Source: Nibribacter koreensis
GTDB lineage: Bacteria; Bacteroidota; Bacteroidia; Cytophagales; Hymenobacteraceae
DNA length: 64,000 bases
Reading direction: 5' to 3'
Assembly: GCF_039541795.1 (NCBI RefSeq)
Contig: NZ_BAABGX010000002.1
Span: 1,488,001 to 1,552,000 of the forward strand
Shown: positions 9,227-16,837 of the stretch, piece after piece
Position numbering within the stretch: position 1 is the first letter of the stretch
Layout: each line of letters starts with the position of its first letter
Translations under genes and position numbers: made by a program
Notes under the pieces: generated by a model
What the model was told of the DNA's origin: nothing
Database searches by the model: none
Seen by the model: the letters and a program-made list of their open reading frames with translations, nothing else

Positions 9227-9234
9227 TACCTTTG
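9227..9234 (+). promoter_or_regulatory. Bacteroidota -7 box of the DUF481 gene
   Basis: TACCTTTG matches the TAnnTTTG consensus exactly, about 90 bp upstream of the start codon. The -33 element is not clear. Confidence 0.5.
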
Positions 9235-9327
9235 CTCCTGTACAGAGGGAGTCTTACGGCGTGCATCGCTTTGGTCTTCTCTGGTTTCTAGTCTCACCAC
9301 CGCGACTTTGTGTTGCTTAGCAAGCGT

Positions 9328-10134
9328 ATGATTTTGGCTTTCAGGTTTTCCTTTTTCTTAGCACTTCTTTTATCGTTCTCTCTTAGCATGCAGGCCCAGA
9401 TTCTCAATGTGGAGAAGGCGCGGGTGGAGCGGGATTCTTCTAACTACTTCACGGGCAAGCTGGGTGTTAACTTAAACCTGTTCAACAGAGCCACCGGCCG
9501 CGAGGGCAAGACCGATCATTTCATTGGCCTTACCGGCAACGGCAACATTGGCTACGTCTCTAAGCACAACACCTATCTTTTGCTAGGCTCTTATAACTAT
9601 GTACGGTTGCGCAGTGCCACGCAGGTAGAGACCGGGTATGTGCACGGCCGGGTCACGTTCAGGCGGCAGGAGCGGTTGTCATATGAGAGCTTCGGGCAGT
9701 TGCAGTATGACTACAACCGGGGTCTGGAGTTACGAGCCTTGGCAGGAGCGGGCATTCGGTTTGCCGTAGTGCGCAAAGAGAACCTGAGGTTTCATCTGGG
9801 CACAGGCGTTATGTATGAGCATGAGCGCTGGCACAACCTGCAGGAAGACCGCTACATTAGAAAGCACATGCCCAAGCTTTCTAACTACGCCAGCGTGCGC
9901 CTGCCCTTGAACCCGTACCTGGAGCTGAGCACCATTCATTACTACCAGGTAGGCTATGACCAACCACATGATCAGTTCAGGCACCGGTTCAGTGGCGACG
10001 TGTCCTTGGCCGTGAAGGTGAATACGTGGTTGCAAATCACCACCAACTTTGCGCACACCTATGAGAACCAACCCATCGTGCCTATTCCCAACTACCTCTA
10101 CAGCCTCACCAACGGCCTGCAGGTAAGCTTCTAA
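9328..10134 (+). CDS. DUF481-type outer-membrane protein
   Basis: 268 residues from ATG 9328; a GTG at 9310 is possible but adds residues before the signal peptide (MILAFRFSFFLALLLSFSLSMQAQ). The mature part is a run of alternating beta strands with the DUF481 pattern (FTGKLGVNLN, HNTYLLLGSYNYVRL, FGQLQYDYNRGLELRALAGAGIRF) and ends in LQVSF, a terminal aromatic fit for BAM. DUF481 proteins are poorly characterised salt-inducible barrels. Single gene; two 38-bp palindromes follow. Confidence 0.8.
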   Translation: MILAFRFSFFLALLLSFSLSMQAQILNVEKARVERDSSNYFTGKLGVNLNLFNRATGREGKTDHFIGLTGNGNIGYVSKHNTYLLLGSYNYVRLRSATQVETGYVHGRVTFRRQERLSYESFGQLQYDYNRGLELRALAGAGIRFAVVRKENLRFHLGTGVMYEHERWHNLQEDRYIRKHMPKLSNYASVRLPLNPYLELSTIHYYQVGYDQPHDQFRHRFSGDVSLAVKVNTWLQITTNFAHTYENQPIVPIPNYLYSLTNGLQVSF

Positions 10135-10162
10135 AAAGAGTTTTGAGTCTAGAGTCTTGAGC

Positions 10163-10200
10163 CATTTTTGGCCTGTTTTCTGGGAATTAGGCCAAAAACG
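10163..10200. repeat. 38-bp palindromic repeat, copy 5
   Basis: Family copy (CATTTTTGGCCTGTTTTC / GAATTAGGCCAAAAACG) downstream of the DUF481 gene. Confidence 0.85.
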
Positions 10201-10332
10201 GTTAAGTACGGGGCAAGCTAATGCGCAGGAGACAAGGCAGTGCCGTTGTCTCTGCAAATTTGTGTAGATGTGTCTGAACGTAAACCTCTCATCCTAACCT
10301 TCTCCCTCAAGGGAGAAGGAACTGGGCTATTC

Positions 10333-10370
10333 CGTTTTCGGCCTGTTTTCTGGGAAATAGGCTGAAAACG
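10333..10370. repeat. 38-bp palindromic repeat, copy 6
   Basis: Family copy with a compensating change: the left arm has TTTTCGGCC and the right arm GGCTGAAAACG, keeping the outer pairing (CGTTTTC with GAAAACG). A second small hairpin, TTCTCCCTCAAGGGAGAA, lies just upstream near 10300. Confidence 0.85.
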
Positions 10371-10439
10371 TTTTGCCTTTTTCAACAATTGGCCATCAGC
10401 AATTGACAATGAACAACCTGTTGTCATCCATAAACAGAC

Positions 10440-10844
10440 TCAGGACTCAGGACTAAACCTTCGGTTGGCTTTCTTCTGGCCTATCTTCTTCTTGGCTTCT
10501 ATGCGTTTCTGGACGGAGGCTTTAGAGGGCCGAGTTTTCTTGCGGGGCTTGGGGCGGTGCAAGGCCTGTTCCAGGGTCTCATAGAGTTTCTGGGTGGCCA
10601 GTTCCTTGTTCACTAATTGGCTGCGGTCTTCCTGGCTGGCCAGGTGTAGAAAGCCTTCCTTGTTCAGGCGCGGTGCCAGTTTCTCTAACATCAGCTCCTT
10701 CTGCTCTGGGCTGAGCAAGGCTGAGTTCTCAATGGAGAACCACACCTCCACGCGGCTTTCTACCTTGTTCACGTTCTGCCCGCCGGGGCCGCTGCTGCGC
10801 GAAGTCTGAAAAACTAATTCTGGGCTTAGGTCTGGGAGTGTCAT
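10440..10844 (-). CDS. arfB: Alternative ribosome-rescue factor / peptidyl-tRNA hydrolase ArfB
   Basis: 134 residues. The class I release-factor-like GGQ loop is present (SSGPGGQNVNKVESRVEVWF, residues ~17-35), and the protein ends with the basic tail (RPKPRKKTRPSKASVQKRIEAKKK) that sits in the mRNA entry channel of stalled ribosomes. There is no codon-recognition domain, which separates it from RF1/RF2. ArfB releases peptides from non-stop complexes. Single minus-strand gene. Confidence 0.93.
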   Translation of the reverse strand: MTLPDLSPELVFQTSRSSGPGGQNVNKVESRVEVWFSIENSALLSPEQKELMLEKLAPRLNKEGFLHLASQEDRSQLVNKELATQKLYETLEQALHRPKPRKKTRPSKASVQKRIEAKKKIGQKKANRRFSPES

Positions 10845-10963
10845 AAGGACTGGGTACGCATGAAAGTACGCATAAGGGGGTACTTGCTCAAAACTGATGG
10901 CTGGATTGTGGGTTTTGTGGCAAGCAATTATTTCATAAACAGGTTTTTACGGTTGGCTAAAAC

Positions 10964-11041
10964 TGTCCGGAGAGCCAGAATCTGTTCGGTTTTTAGTGTA
11001 CGCTTGTCCGGTAGCGGACATATTTTGTTCGGTGCTGGACA
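10964..11041 (+). promoter_or_regulatory. Phased TGTYCGG box array (candidate activator binding sites)
   Basis: Four boxes begin at 10964, 10983, 11005 and 11026. The last two are palindromes, TGTCCGGTAGCGGACA and TGTTCGGTGCTGGACA, whose starts are 21 bp apart (two helical turns). The array ends about 54 bp before a sigma-54-like element at 11095, the usual geometry of an enhancer-binding-protein upstream activating sequence. Confidence 0.6.
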
Positions 11042-11094
11042 TAATGAAAATAAAAAACAGGCTTAAAATGGTCAAAATCAAGGTTTTAGGGTTG

Positions 11095-11110
11095 TGGCAC
11101 AGCGTTTGGA
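11095..11110 (+). promoter_or_regulatory. Sigma-54-like -24/-12 promoter
   Basis: TGGCACAGCGTTTGGA matches TGGCACGrnnnTTGCW at all but two positions (A for G after TGGCAC; GG for GC at -12). The predicted start of transcription is near 11121. A TATAAT at 11111-11116 is an alternative reading. Confidence 0.5.
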
Positions 11111-11138
11111 TATAATAGTTCAAGAGCAAGGCAACCCA

Positions 11139-11201
11139 CCGAAGGTCATGTGCATCTTACCAATAGAAACCAGATGTACCACAAGAGGAAATGACCTTCG
11201 G
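11139..11201 (+). promoter_or_regulatory. Structured 5' leader of the small-peptide gene
   Basis: A perfect 11-bp stem (CCGAAGGTCAT at 11139 with ATGACCTTCGG ending 11201) encloses a second stem (GTGCATCT with AGATGTAC, one G-U). No T run follows, so it is not an ordinary terminator. It lies inside the predicted 5' untranslated leader. Confidence 0.45.
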
Positions 11202-11282
11202 CACCAGAAAAAAACTTTGAAATCTGGTGCAACTAATTAAGAATCAGATAGTCTCTTAAACAAACCATTAAATAGTAAAGCC

Positions 11283-11471
11283 ATGAAATTGATCGTATTA
11301 TTGTTCGCCGCTTGTATAGGTTCTAGTTTTGCACTAGACAACGCATTAAGCACTGTAGACTACAAGCAAGAAGTTATTTATGTGAACCAGAACGGGACAC
11401 AAGTTTTATCACCAGAAGACCATGCGCAGTCAGAGACTTTGGCCTCTTACGCTCAGATTGCCTCTCTATAA
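11283..11471 (+). CDS. Very small secreted protein, unknown
   Basis: 62 residues. The first ~18 form a plausible signal peptide (MKLIVLLFAACIGSSFA), leaving a mature peptide of about 44 residues with LDNALSTVDYKQEVIYVNQN and an acidic SPEDHAQSET segment. No Cys pairs or lipobox. I know no family. What makes it credible is its upstream region: phased TGTYCGG boxes, a sigma-54-like promoter and a structured leader with no other gene in reach. A 38-bp palindrome follows the stop. Confidence 0.55.
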   Translation: MKLIVLLFAACIGSSFALDNALSTVDYKQEVIYVNQNGTQVLSPEDHAQSETLASYAQIASL

Positions 11472-11479
11472 AGCTTGCC

Positions 11480-11517
11480 CGTTTTTAGCTTGTTTTCTCA
11501 AAAACAGCCCAAAAGCA
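11480..11517. repeat. 38-bp palindromic repeat, copy 7
   Basis: Family copy (CGTTTTTAGCTTGTTTTC / AAAACAGCCCAAAAGC), right arm slightly degraded, 8 bp after the small-peptide stop and 14 bp from the end of the next gene. Confidence 0.75.
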
Positions 11518-11530
11518 TCACATAAGATAC

Positions 11531-12049
11531 TTAGTCCCCCTTCTTTCTTTTCCCAGACGGAGAAAAGATGCCTTTGATGAAATCCAGCGGTGACTCTGTT
11601 GGCTCTTTCACTATCACATACCGGATGGAGAAAGCGCTGCCCAGATTGAACCACTCCTCGTGACGTAGATGAAATGCCGGCTTCAGGTCGGCGGATAGGA
11701 CAAACGGGAGCCCGTTGATTTTATACTCCAGGCCGGCTATGACGTCAAACCCATAGACGGCCCCATAGTCCTTCAGTTTCCCGCCGTGCGCGCCCGCGCC
11801 CATGTAGTAGTTCAGGCGTTTTCCTAGAATGTTAAAATGTTGTTCGGCCAGCACCGTGGCCATTACCTCGCGGGGGGCGGCAGTGGCCAGACCCTCCAGC
11901 GTGGTTTTTTCAAATATCTTCTGTTGTATGGTCAGGCCCACTACCTCTTTACCCACCCGTATGCCTGCGGCCGTCCGGTATTTCTGAGCCAGGCCCGGGG
12001 TCATGGATAGAAGCCCCGCCGCCAAGACCAACACTAGTATTCTCTTCAT
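11531..12049 (-). CDS. Secreted or outer-membrane protein of unknown function
   Basis: 172 residues with a signal peptide (MKRILVLVLAAGLLSMTPGLAQ). Alternating strands such as YRTAAGIRVGKEVVGLTIQQ, LNYYMGAGAHGG and INGLPFVLSADLKPAFHL suggest a small beta-barrel or an outer-membrane beta-barrel domain of the OmpW/PorT-like kind. The C-terminus is basic (SGKRKKGD) rather than aromatic, which is unusual for a barrel. No function can be assigned. Confidence 0.65.
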   Translation of the reverse strand: MKRILVLVLAAGLLSMTPGLAQKYRTAAGIRVGKEVVGLTIQQKIFEKTTLEGLATAAPREVMATVLAEQHFNILGKRLNYYMGAGAHGGKLKDYGAVYGFDVIAGLEYKINGLPFVLSADLKPAFHLRHEEWFNLGSAFSIRYVIVKEPTESPLDFIKGIFSPSGKRKKGD

Positions 12050-12218
12050 GTTCTAGAATACGCAACAAATCCCACATCTGGTATAACCACTCTAACAAGT
12101 TGACAGAATTTCTTCTGCCAGCATGGCCAAAATATGCCCTTTAGATAGAGGGTAATGCCTTTTCCTTGAGACAGATGCAGTAGCCTGTGAGACAGGGAAA
12201 GGAAAGAAATAAAAGAAC

Positions 12219-12290
12219 TACGAAAAAATTCGTGTTAAAAGTTTTCCTTTTACGAAAGTGTTCGTATAATTGAGTACGAAAACAATCGTA
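12219..12290 (+). promoter_or_regulatory. Three BlaI-type operators and embedded promoter
   Basis: Three dyads of the form TACGAAnnnnTTCGTA: 12219-12234 (TACGAAAAAATTCGTG), 12251-12266 (TACGAAAGTGTTCGTA, near perfect) and 12275-12290 (TACGAAAACAATCGTA). A TATAATTG -7-like box at 12265-12272 lies between operators 2 and 3, so repressor binding would cover the promoter. Autoregulation by the adjacent BlaI-family gene is the natural reading. Confidence 0.75.
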
Positions 12291-12312
12291 GTTAAGAATT
12301 CAGTTTACCAAC

Positions 12313-12717
12313 ATGACCAATCAGACCCCGCCGCTTAAGCCCACCGAGACCGAACTAGAGATCCTGCAGATTCTCTGGCAGAACGGTCCCAGCACGGTGC
12401 GCTTTGTCAATGAGGCCCAGAACAAAGTAAAGGAGACCGGCTACACCACCACGCTCAAACTCTTGCAGATCATGCATGAGAAGAACCTGGTGTCACGGGA
12501 TGAGGAAAGCCGCTCTCATTTGTACCAGGCCGCCGTCACCGAAGAAGACACCCAGAAGCATTTGCTGGACCGTTTTCTGGACACCGCCTTCAGGGGCTCG
12601 GCCATGAAGCTGGTCATGCAGGCCTTGGGCAACCGGTCCACTACCCCAGATGAGTTAAACCAAATCAAGAACCTCTTAAAACGCCTGGAAGATGACTCCC
12701 ACAAACCTACTCCATGA
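12313..12717 (+). CDS. BlaI/MecI/CopY-family transcriptional repressor
   Basis: 134 residues. The N-terminal winged helix carries the family opening (LKPTETELEILQILWQNGPSTVRFVNE) and the wing YTTTLKLLQIMHEKNLV; the C-terminal helix dimerises. These repressors are inactivated by proteolysis after their M56 membrane sensor detects a signal. The gene overlaps the M56 sensor by 26 bp, so the two are translationally linked, and three dyad operators lie just upstream. Beta-lactam sensing is not implied, because no beta-lactamase is nearby. Confidence 0.92.
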   Translation: MTNQTPPLKPTETELEILQILWQNGPSTVRFVNEAQNKVKETGYTTTLKLLQIMHEKNLVSRDEESRSHLYQAAVTEEDTQKHLLDRFLDTAFRGSAMKLVMQALGNRSTTPDELNQIKNLLKRLEDDSHKPTP

Positions 12718-14830
12718 GGTACTGCCGCAGGCTAGCCTCAACGCCCTGGGCTGGACCCTGCTACATTCTGTCTGGCAGGGCGCGCTCATTGCCATTCTGT
12801 TGGCGGTCTTGCTCAGGTTGATGCACCGTCATTCTGCGGCCACCCGCTACCGCGTGGCCTGGACTGGCCTGATGGCCTTGGTAGTGATGGCCGCTATCAC
12901 TTATTATAAGCTGTATGAGCCCGTGGCACCGCCAGTTTCTATAGCGAGTATCTCTGGTGCGGCAAGTACCACGCAAGTTGTAACCGGTGCAGAAGTAACC
13001 AATGCTCAGGGTTTCTGGGAAAAGGCGGCCACGCAAGGACAGACTTATTTTGAACAGCACCTGCCCTCCATTGTATTGCTATGGCTGTTGGGTATGGTAG
13101 TGATGGGCATGCGCTTGTTAGGCGGTTGGGTATACGTACAGCGCTTGCGATCCTACAGAGTGCAGGCCGTGCCTGAGGCCTGGCAACAGAAAGCCGAAGA
13201 AGTGGGCAGGCAGCTAGGACTCAAGCAGGCCGCGGCCGTGGCAGAATCTGCCTTGGTGAAAGTGCCCATGGTCATTGGTCATTTAAAGCCGCTCATCTTA
13301 TTGCCGCTGGGCACTTTGGCCGGGCTGTCCACCGCTCAGATAGAAGCCATCCTGGCGCATGAACTGGCCCACGTGCACCGCAAGGACTACCTGCTCAACC
13401 TGCTACAAAGCTTGGTAGAAACTTTGTTTTTCTTCCATCCGGCGGTGTGGTGGATCTCTGACTGTATTAGAACCGAACGCGAACATGCCTGTGATGACCT
13501 GGCCATCTCCGTTTGCGGTGATTCGCTTACCTATGCTTACGCTTTAACCCATTTAGAAGAACTACTCATGAAAAATTCAAACCCGGCTCCCCGCCTGTCT
13601 ATGGCTTTCTCAGGGCGCCGCCGCTCTTTGTTGAGCCGCATTACCAGACTGGTACAACAACCGGCCCTTAGACCTTCTTTCTCTGAAGGCTTCCTGGCCG
13701 CCTGCGCCGTCACCGCCGGTCTGATGGTCTTCTCTGCCAGCGCCTGGGCCAACTACCAAACTCCAGAGGCTCCACAACCAAAGTTGCAGGAACCAGTGGC
13801 CGTGCAAGAGCCTGCTCCCCAGAAGCCCTTTCTGGCCACCACTTTGCCGGTTGATGTGGCGGCTACCATAGAAGAAGAACCAGAAGAAGCCTTGACCATG
13901 GTGCAGTTAGCCGATGACCTGGTGATTGTGCAGAACAAGAAAGGCAAAGTGGTAGAAGTGTACGTGAACGGCAAGCGCGTACCTAAAAGCGAACTGCCCA
14001 AATACCAGGACCGCATAGAGCGCCAATTAAAAGCGGCCAAAAACGCCAAGACCATGTCTGTTGAGGAAACCGAGCGTGCCATGGCCATTGCCAACGGTAC
14101 TTTAGACGAAGTGGAACGAGTAAGCGTGCAAGCTCCAAGACCGCCTATGGCTCCAAGACAACGGGTAGCCATTAGTAGGGGAACCAGCGTTGGCGGAGGC
14201 CGTGGCGTGAACATGGTAGCACCAGTTCCTCCAGTCCCGCCAGTGGCCCCGGTGGCTCCATCATCAAACAAGGCAGAAGACCAGAAACGCTATAAGCAAG
14301 ACCTGAAGGAATATGAACGGCAGATGGAGGAGTTTCAGGCGCGCATGGAAGAATATGATGCGCGTAAACAAGCGTATCTGTCAGAATATGAAACCAGAGT
14401 AGAGGTAAATGAAATAAGACAGGAAGACCACAAAGCCCGCCAAGCTGCCAACGCCAAACGCCAGGAAGACCACAAGCGACGCATGGAAGAGCATGCCGTG
14501 CGTATGAAGGATCATGAAAAACGCATGGCCGACCACGCCGTCCGGATGAAGGAACATGAGGAGCGCATGAAAAAGCATGACGCCATGATGAAAGAGCTCA
14601 AGTCTGCCTTGGTCTCTGACGGGTTAATCAAATCCAGTGAAGCAGATTATACCTTTAAGCTAGACAAGACCGGTCTGTATGTAGATGAGAAGAAGCAGTC
14701 AGACGCGCTCTACCAGAAGTACAAGAAGATCATCGCTTCGGCGACGGGTGAGGACGTGGACATGATGCTGAAGAAAGAAGGCTCTAACTTTACCATCAAC
14801 ACCAACAAAAGCAGTAACAGCAAGAAGTAG
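12692..14830 (+). CDS. BlaR1/M56-family membrane metalloprotease sensor with histidine-heptad tail
   Basis: 712 residues. The first ~330 hold four TM helices (about 18-38, 52-70, 121-141 and 325-345) and the zinc motif HELAHVHR at 223-230 with the downstream TEREHACDDLA segment. This is the M56 protease that cleaves the paired repressor. After the last TM helix the extracytoplasmic part is not a penicillin-binding domain. It has a proline/valine-rich linker (PPVPPVAPVAP) and then a long charged helix from about residue 530 to 640 whose last nine heptads follow R-M/Q-x-E/D-H. The signal sensed is therefore unlikely to be a beta-lactam. A hairpin terminator follows. Confidence 0.88.
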   Translation: MTPTNLLHEVLPQASLNALGWTLLHSVWQGALIAILLAVLLRLMHRHSAATRYRVAWTGLMALVVMAAITYYKLYEPVAPPVSIASISGAASTTQVVTGAEVTNAQGFWEKAATQGQTYFEQHLPSIVLLWLLGMVVMGMRLLGGWVYVQRLRSYRVQAVPEAWQQKAEEVGRQLGLKQAAAVAESALVKVPMVIGHLKPLILLPLGTLAGLSTAQIEAILAHELAHVHRKDYLLNLLQSLVETLFFFHPAVWWISDCIRTEREHACDDLAISVCGDSLTYAYALTHLEELLMKNSNPAPRLSMAFSGRRRSLLSRITRLVQQPALRPSFSEGFLAACAVTAGLMVFSASAWANYQTPEAPQPKLQEPVAVQEPAPQKPFLATTLPVDVAATIEEEPEEALTMVQLADDLVIVQNKKGKVVEVYVNGKRVPKSELPKYQDRIERQLKAAKNAKTMSVEETERAMAIANGTLDEVERVSVQAPRPPMAPRQRVAISRGTSVGGGRGVNMVAPVPPVPPVAPVAPSSNKAEDQKRYKQDLKEYERQMEEFQARMEEYDARKQAYLSEYETRVEVNEIRQEDHKARQAANAKRQEDHKRRMEEHAVRMKDHEKRMADHAVRMKEHEERMKKHDAMMKELKSALVSDGLIKSSEADYTFKLDKTGLYVDEKKQSDALYQKYKKIIASATGEDVDMMLKKEGSNFTINTNKSSNSKK

Positions 14831-14860
14831 ACAATTAGTCCTAATTAGCTATCACATACA

Positions 14861-14925
14861 ATCCCCGCTTTCATTTTTGGCCTCTTTTATGAGAAATAAG
14901 CCAAAAATGAAAGCGGGGATTTTTG
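14861..14925 (+). terminator. Terminator with a 38-bp repeat nested in a 60-bp palindrome
   Basis: Positions 14861-14920 form a hairpin whose outer 18 bases (ATCCCCGCTTTCATTTTT and its complement) pair perfectly, followed by TTTTTG. The 38-bp family element is copy 8 at 14872-14909 and occupies the inner part. Confidence 0.8.
14872..14909. repeat. 38-bp palindromic repeat, copy 8 (inside terminator)
   Basis: Arms CATTTTTGGCCTCTTTT and GAAATAAGCCAAAAATG. The outer terminal bases CA/TG replace the usual CG/CG and still pair. Confidence 0.8.
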
Positions 14926-14938
14926 TGTGTACTAGTAT

Positions 14939-15499
14939 TTATACTTTATTCTTCAGTTGGCAAATCACTCTTTGATACCTGGGCCTGTTATAGCGTTGCA
15001 CTAAAATTGGGTAAATATGCAGAAAGAGGTTGGTGATAAGGAGGCAGCGCGCCTCTTTCAAAGTAGTGGTCAGGAGCATGGTTAGAATCAATACCAAGAC
15101 GGCAAGAACAGTATGATTCAGCTCAGCTATTTTGGTATCATATTCCGCTTTCTGTAAGGTGGCAATGTTCTTATTGATTGGACTTTTGACTTTCCCTAGC
15201 TTGTCCCAGGTTCGCCATTCTAATAGTTTTCTAAAGTAATATACTCCCGCATATCTATATATGGTGCCGCCCTGCTCAAAAGGTTTGGCCTGAAAGTAGG
15301 AAGAGTTTAACTCTGGTTTAAAGAGCGAAGCCGTTAAGGAGAACCATAACGTTCCCAGAAGATTGAGAGTCCAGGCAAACCAGAAGCTGGAGTAAGTGAA
15401 ATACTCACCTGCCCAGTAACAGCCAAACGCCAACAGGGCTGTGATAAGCACACCTACAACCCAGTTTTTAATGTCAGTGCTCAACGCTACAACCATCAT
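14939..15499 (-). CDS. Integral membrane protein, unknown
   Basis: 186 residues. Hydrophobic segments lie near 12-30, 36-60 and 128-165. The C-terminal block NLFLHIYPILVQRYNRPR is reminiscent of the glycosyl-4,4'-diaponeurosporenoate acyltransferase (CrtO)-type membrane proteins of Bacteroidota, but I would not assign the activity. No partner genes for carotenoid synthesis are nearby. Codon use is more AT-rich than in the flanking genes. Confidence 0.6.
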   Translation of the reverse strand: MMVVALSTDIKNWVVGVLITALLAFGCYWAGEYFTYSSFWFAWTLNLLGTLWFSLTASLFKPELNSSYFQAKPFEQGGTIYRYAGVYYFRKLLEWRTWDKLGKVKSPINKNIATLQKAEYDTKIAELNHTVLAVLVLILTMLLTTTLKEARCLLITNLFLHIYPILVQRYNRPRYQRVICQLKNKV

Positions 15500-15682
15500 T
15501 ACACATTTAAATTCTAAGCAGATGTCTTGCAGTTGCCTGCTCTCAGTTAAACAGCTTACTTATGCCGGCGTAATCTAGTAGAAGTAACGCGCACACCGTA
15601 GTAGGTGGTCCTTTTACCATCTAGTGGAATAGTACTACCTAACTAGCTTCTAGGAGAGGTTTAGCTGATGTAAGTTAATCAA
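15500..15682. other. Intergenic spacer
   Basis: 183 bp between two minus-strand genes; AT-rich, with no clear element. Confidence 0.4.
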
Positions 15683-16063
15683 TCAACAGGCGTTCTCTGT
15701 CATGCTAACCGTTTCTAAGTTTTCCTGCATCCGGTACTTCACTATTTTAGCAATGAGCTCTGTAGGCAGTGGTTGGTTTAAAGGAAACTGCACAGACCCG
15801 TTACCTACTTTATAGCCTTTCAAATCCTCCTGAAATGCCTCATGAGAAGTGGGCACGGAGTAGAAGCCAATGTGGTGCACAAACGCCGCGAAGTGTACCA
15901 AGGTGCCATGGTAGTCAAACGTAGGCATGCCGTACTTGATCGTCTCTGTTGCCTCGGGCACCGTGGCTTGAACCAATCTCCTCATCTGTTGCAACACGGG
16001 CTGAACTTCTTGGGGAAACCCTGCAATGTAGCTGTTAATGTCTTTGGGCGCGGTAGTGATCAT
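15683..16063 (-). CDS. DUF1801 (YdhG-like) protein
   Basis: 126 residues. Family pattern: DINSYIAGFPQEVQPVLQQMRRLV near the start, then ETIKYGMPTFDYHGTLVHFAAFVHHIGFYSVP and the C-terminal GSVQFPLNQPLPTELIAKIVKYRM. DUF1801 proteins adopt an iron-chaperone (frataxin-like) fold; their in vivo role is unsettled. Cytosolic, no partners visible. Confidence 0.85.
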   Translation of the reverse strand: MITTAPKDINSYIAGFPQEVQPVLQQMRRLVQATVPEATETIKYGMPTFDYHGTLVHFAAFVHHIGFYSVPTSHEAFQEDLKGYKVGNGSVQFPLNQPLPTELIAKIVKYRMQENLETVSMTENAC

Positions 16064-16109
16064 AGGCTAAAAGGTTTTTAGTGAGCTATAATAGGAAAGA
16101 CGTCTGAGA

Positions 16110-16745
16110 TCAAATTTTTCGGGCTAACAGGATGGTGTGGGTGGCTATTGCCTTCTCATGGCTAGGGTAACTTTTTTGGATGCCCTCTACCAACTCAAAA
16201 CCATTTTGGCGGAGTATGGCGGTAAGGGAGTGGGTCTGGTGGTACTGAATGTACAGGGTATGCTCCCCGTTGCTGCTGGTTTCATAGCCAGATTTCTGCG
16301 GGTCACCTTCTATAAAACTAAGGTAGAGGATGCCTCCAGCAGTAAGTACGGTGGCACTATCATAGATCAACTTCTGGCAGTCCTCTTCTGAAAGATACGG
16401 AAGACAGAAACCGCAGATTACGGCATCATACGTCCTAGAGACCTGGTCCAGGTCTCTGCAGTCTAACACATAGCAGGTGGCAGTTGGGTTGTTGATCTGG
16501 GCCAGTTGCACCATGTTGGGTGCTGCATCCGTGGCCTCAAGGATAAAGTCTGGGCGTTTAGAGAGCAGGTAGCGGGTAATGTTGCCGGGGCCGCAGCCCA
16601 GTTCCAGCACGCGGGCGTTTGGCTTGTCTACCAGTTGGCAGAACCGGTCATAGGTATCATCATACAAATCCACGTCCATGAACTTCTCCTGGTAGAGAGA
16701 GGCCAACTGGTTCCAAGTGCTGAACGTGGTTTGGTAAGGCTCCAT
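16110..16745 (-). CDS. Class I SAM-dependent methyltransferase
   Basis: 211 residues. Motif I VLELGCGPGNITRYLL (about 45-60), motif II acidic FILEATDAAPNMV, and YDAVICGFCLPYLSEEDCQKLI mark a Rossmann-fold methyltransferase of the Methyltransf_25/ubiE-like group. The substrate cannot be read from the sequence. Minus-strand gene 46 bp upstream of the DUF1801 gene, possibly in one transcript. Confidence 0.85.
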   Translation of the reverse strand: MEPYQTTFSTWNQLASLYQEKFMDVDLYDDTYDRFCQLVDKPNARVLELGCGPGNITRYLLSKRPDFILEATDAAPNMVQLAQINNPTATCYVLDCRDLDQVSRTYDAVICGFCLPYLSEEDCQKLIYDSATVLTAGGILYLSFIEGDPQKSGYETSSNGEHTLYIQYHQTHSLTAILRQNGFELVEGIQKSYPSHEKAIATHTILLARKI

Positions 16746-16837
16746 ATGAAAACAGGCAATAAACTAAACCGCAAGCGCAAGCCGAAAGACTTGTTGGAAG
16801 ATACTACTTCTCACCAAAAATGAGAAACAGTGGACGT

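Larger units (their letters stand above)
8890..9327. other. Intergenic region with hairpin, palindrome and promoter
   Basis: About 440 bp. Contains a hairpin at 8943-8962 (ATCCCGGGCTTGTGTCGGGAT), the 38-bp palindrome at 9006-9044, a weak copy of the repeat-B head hairpin near 9095 (GCTGGTGATAACACTAG) and a -7 box at 9227. Confidence 0.5.
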
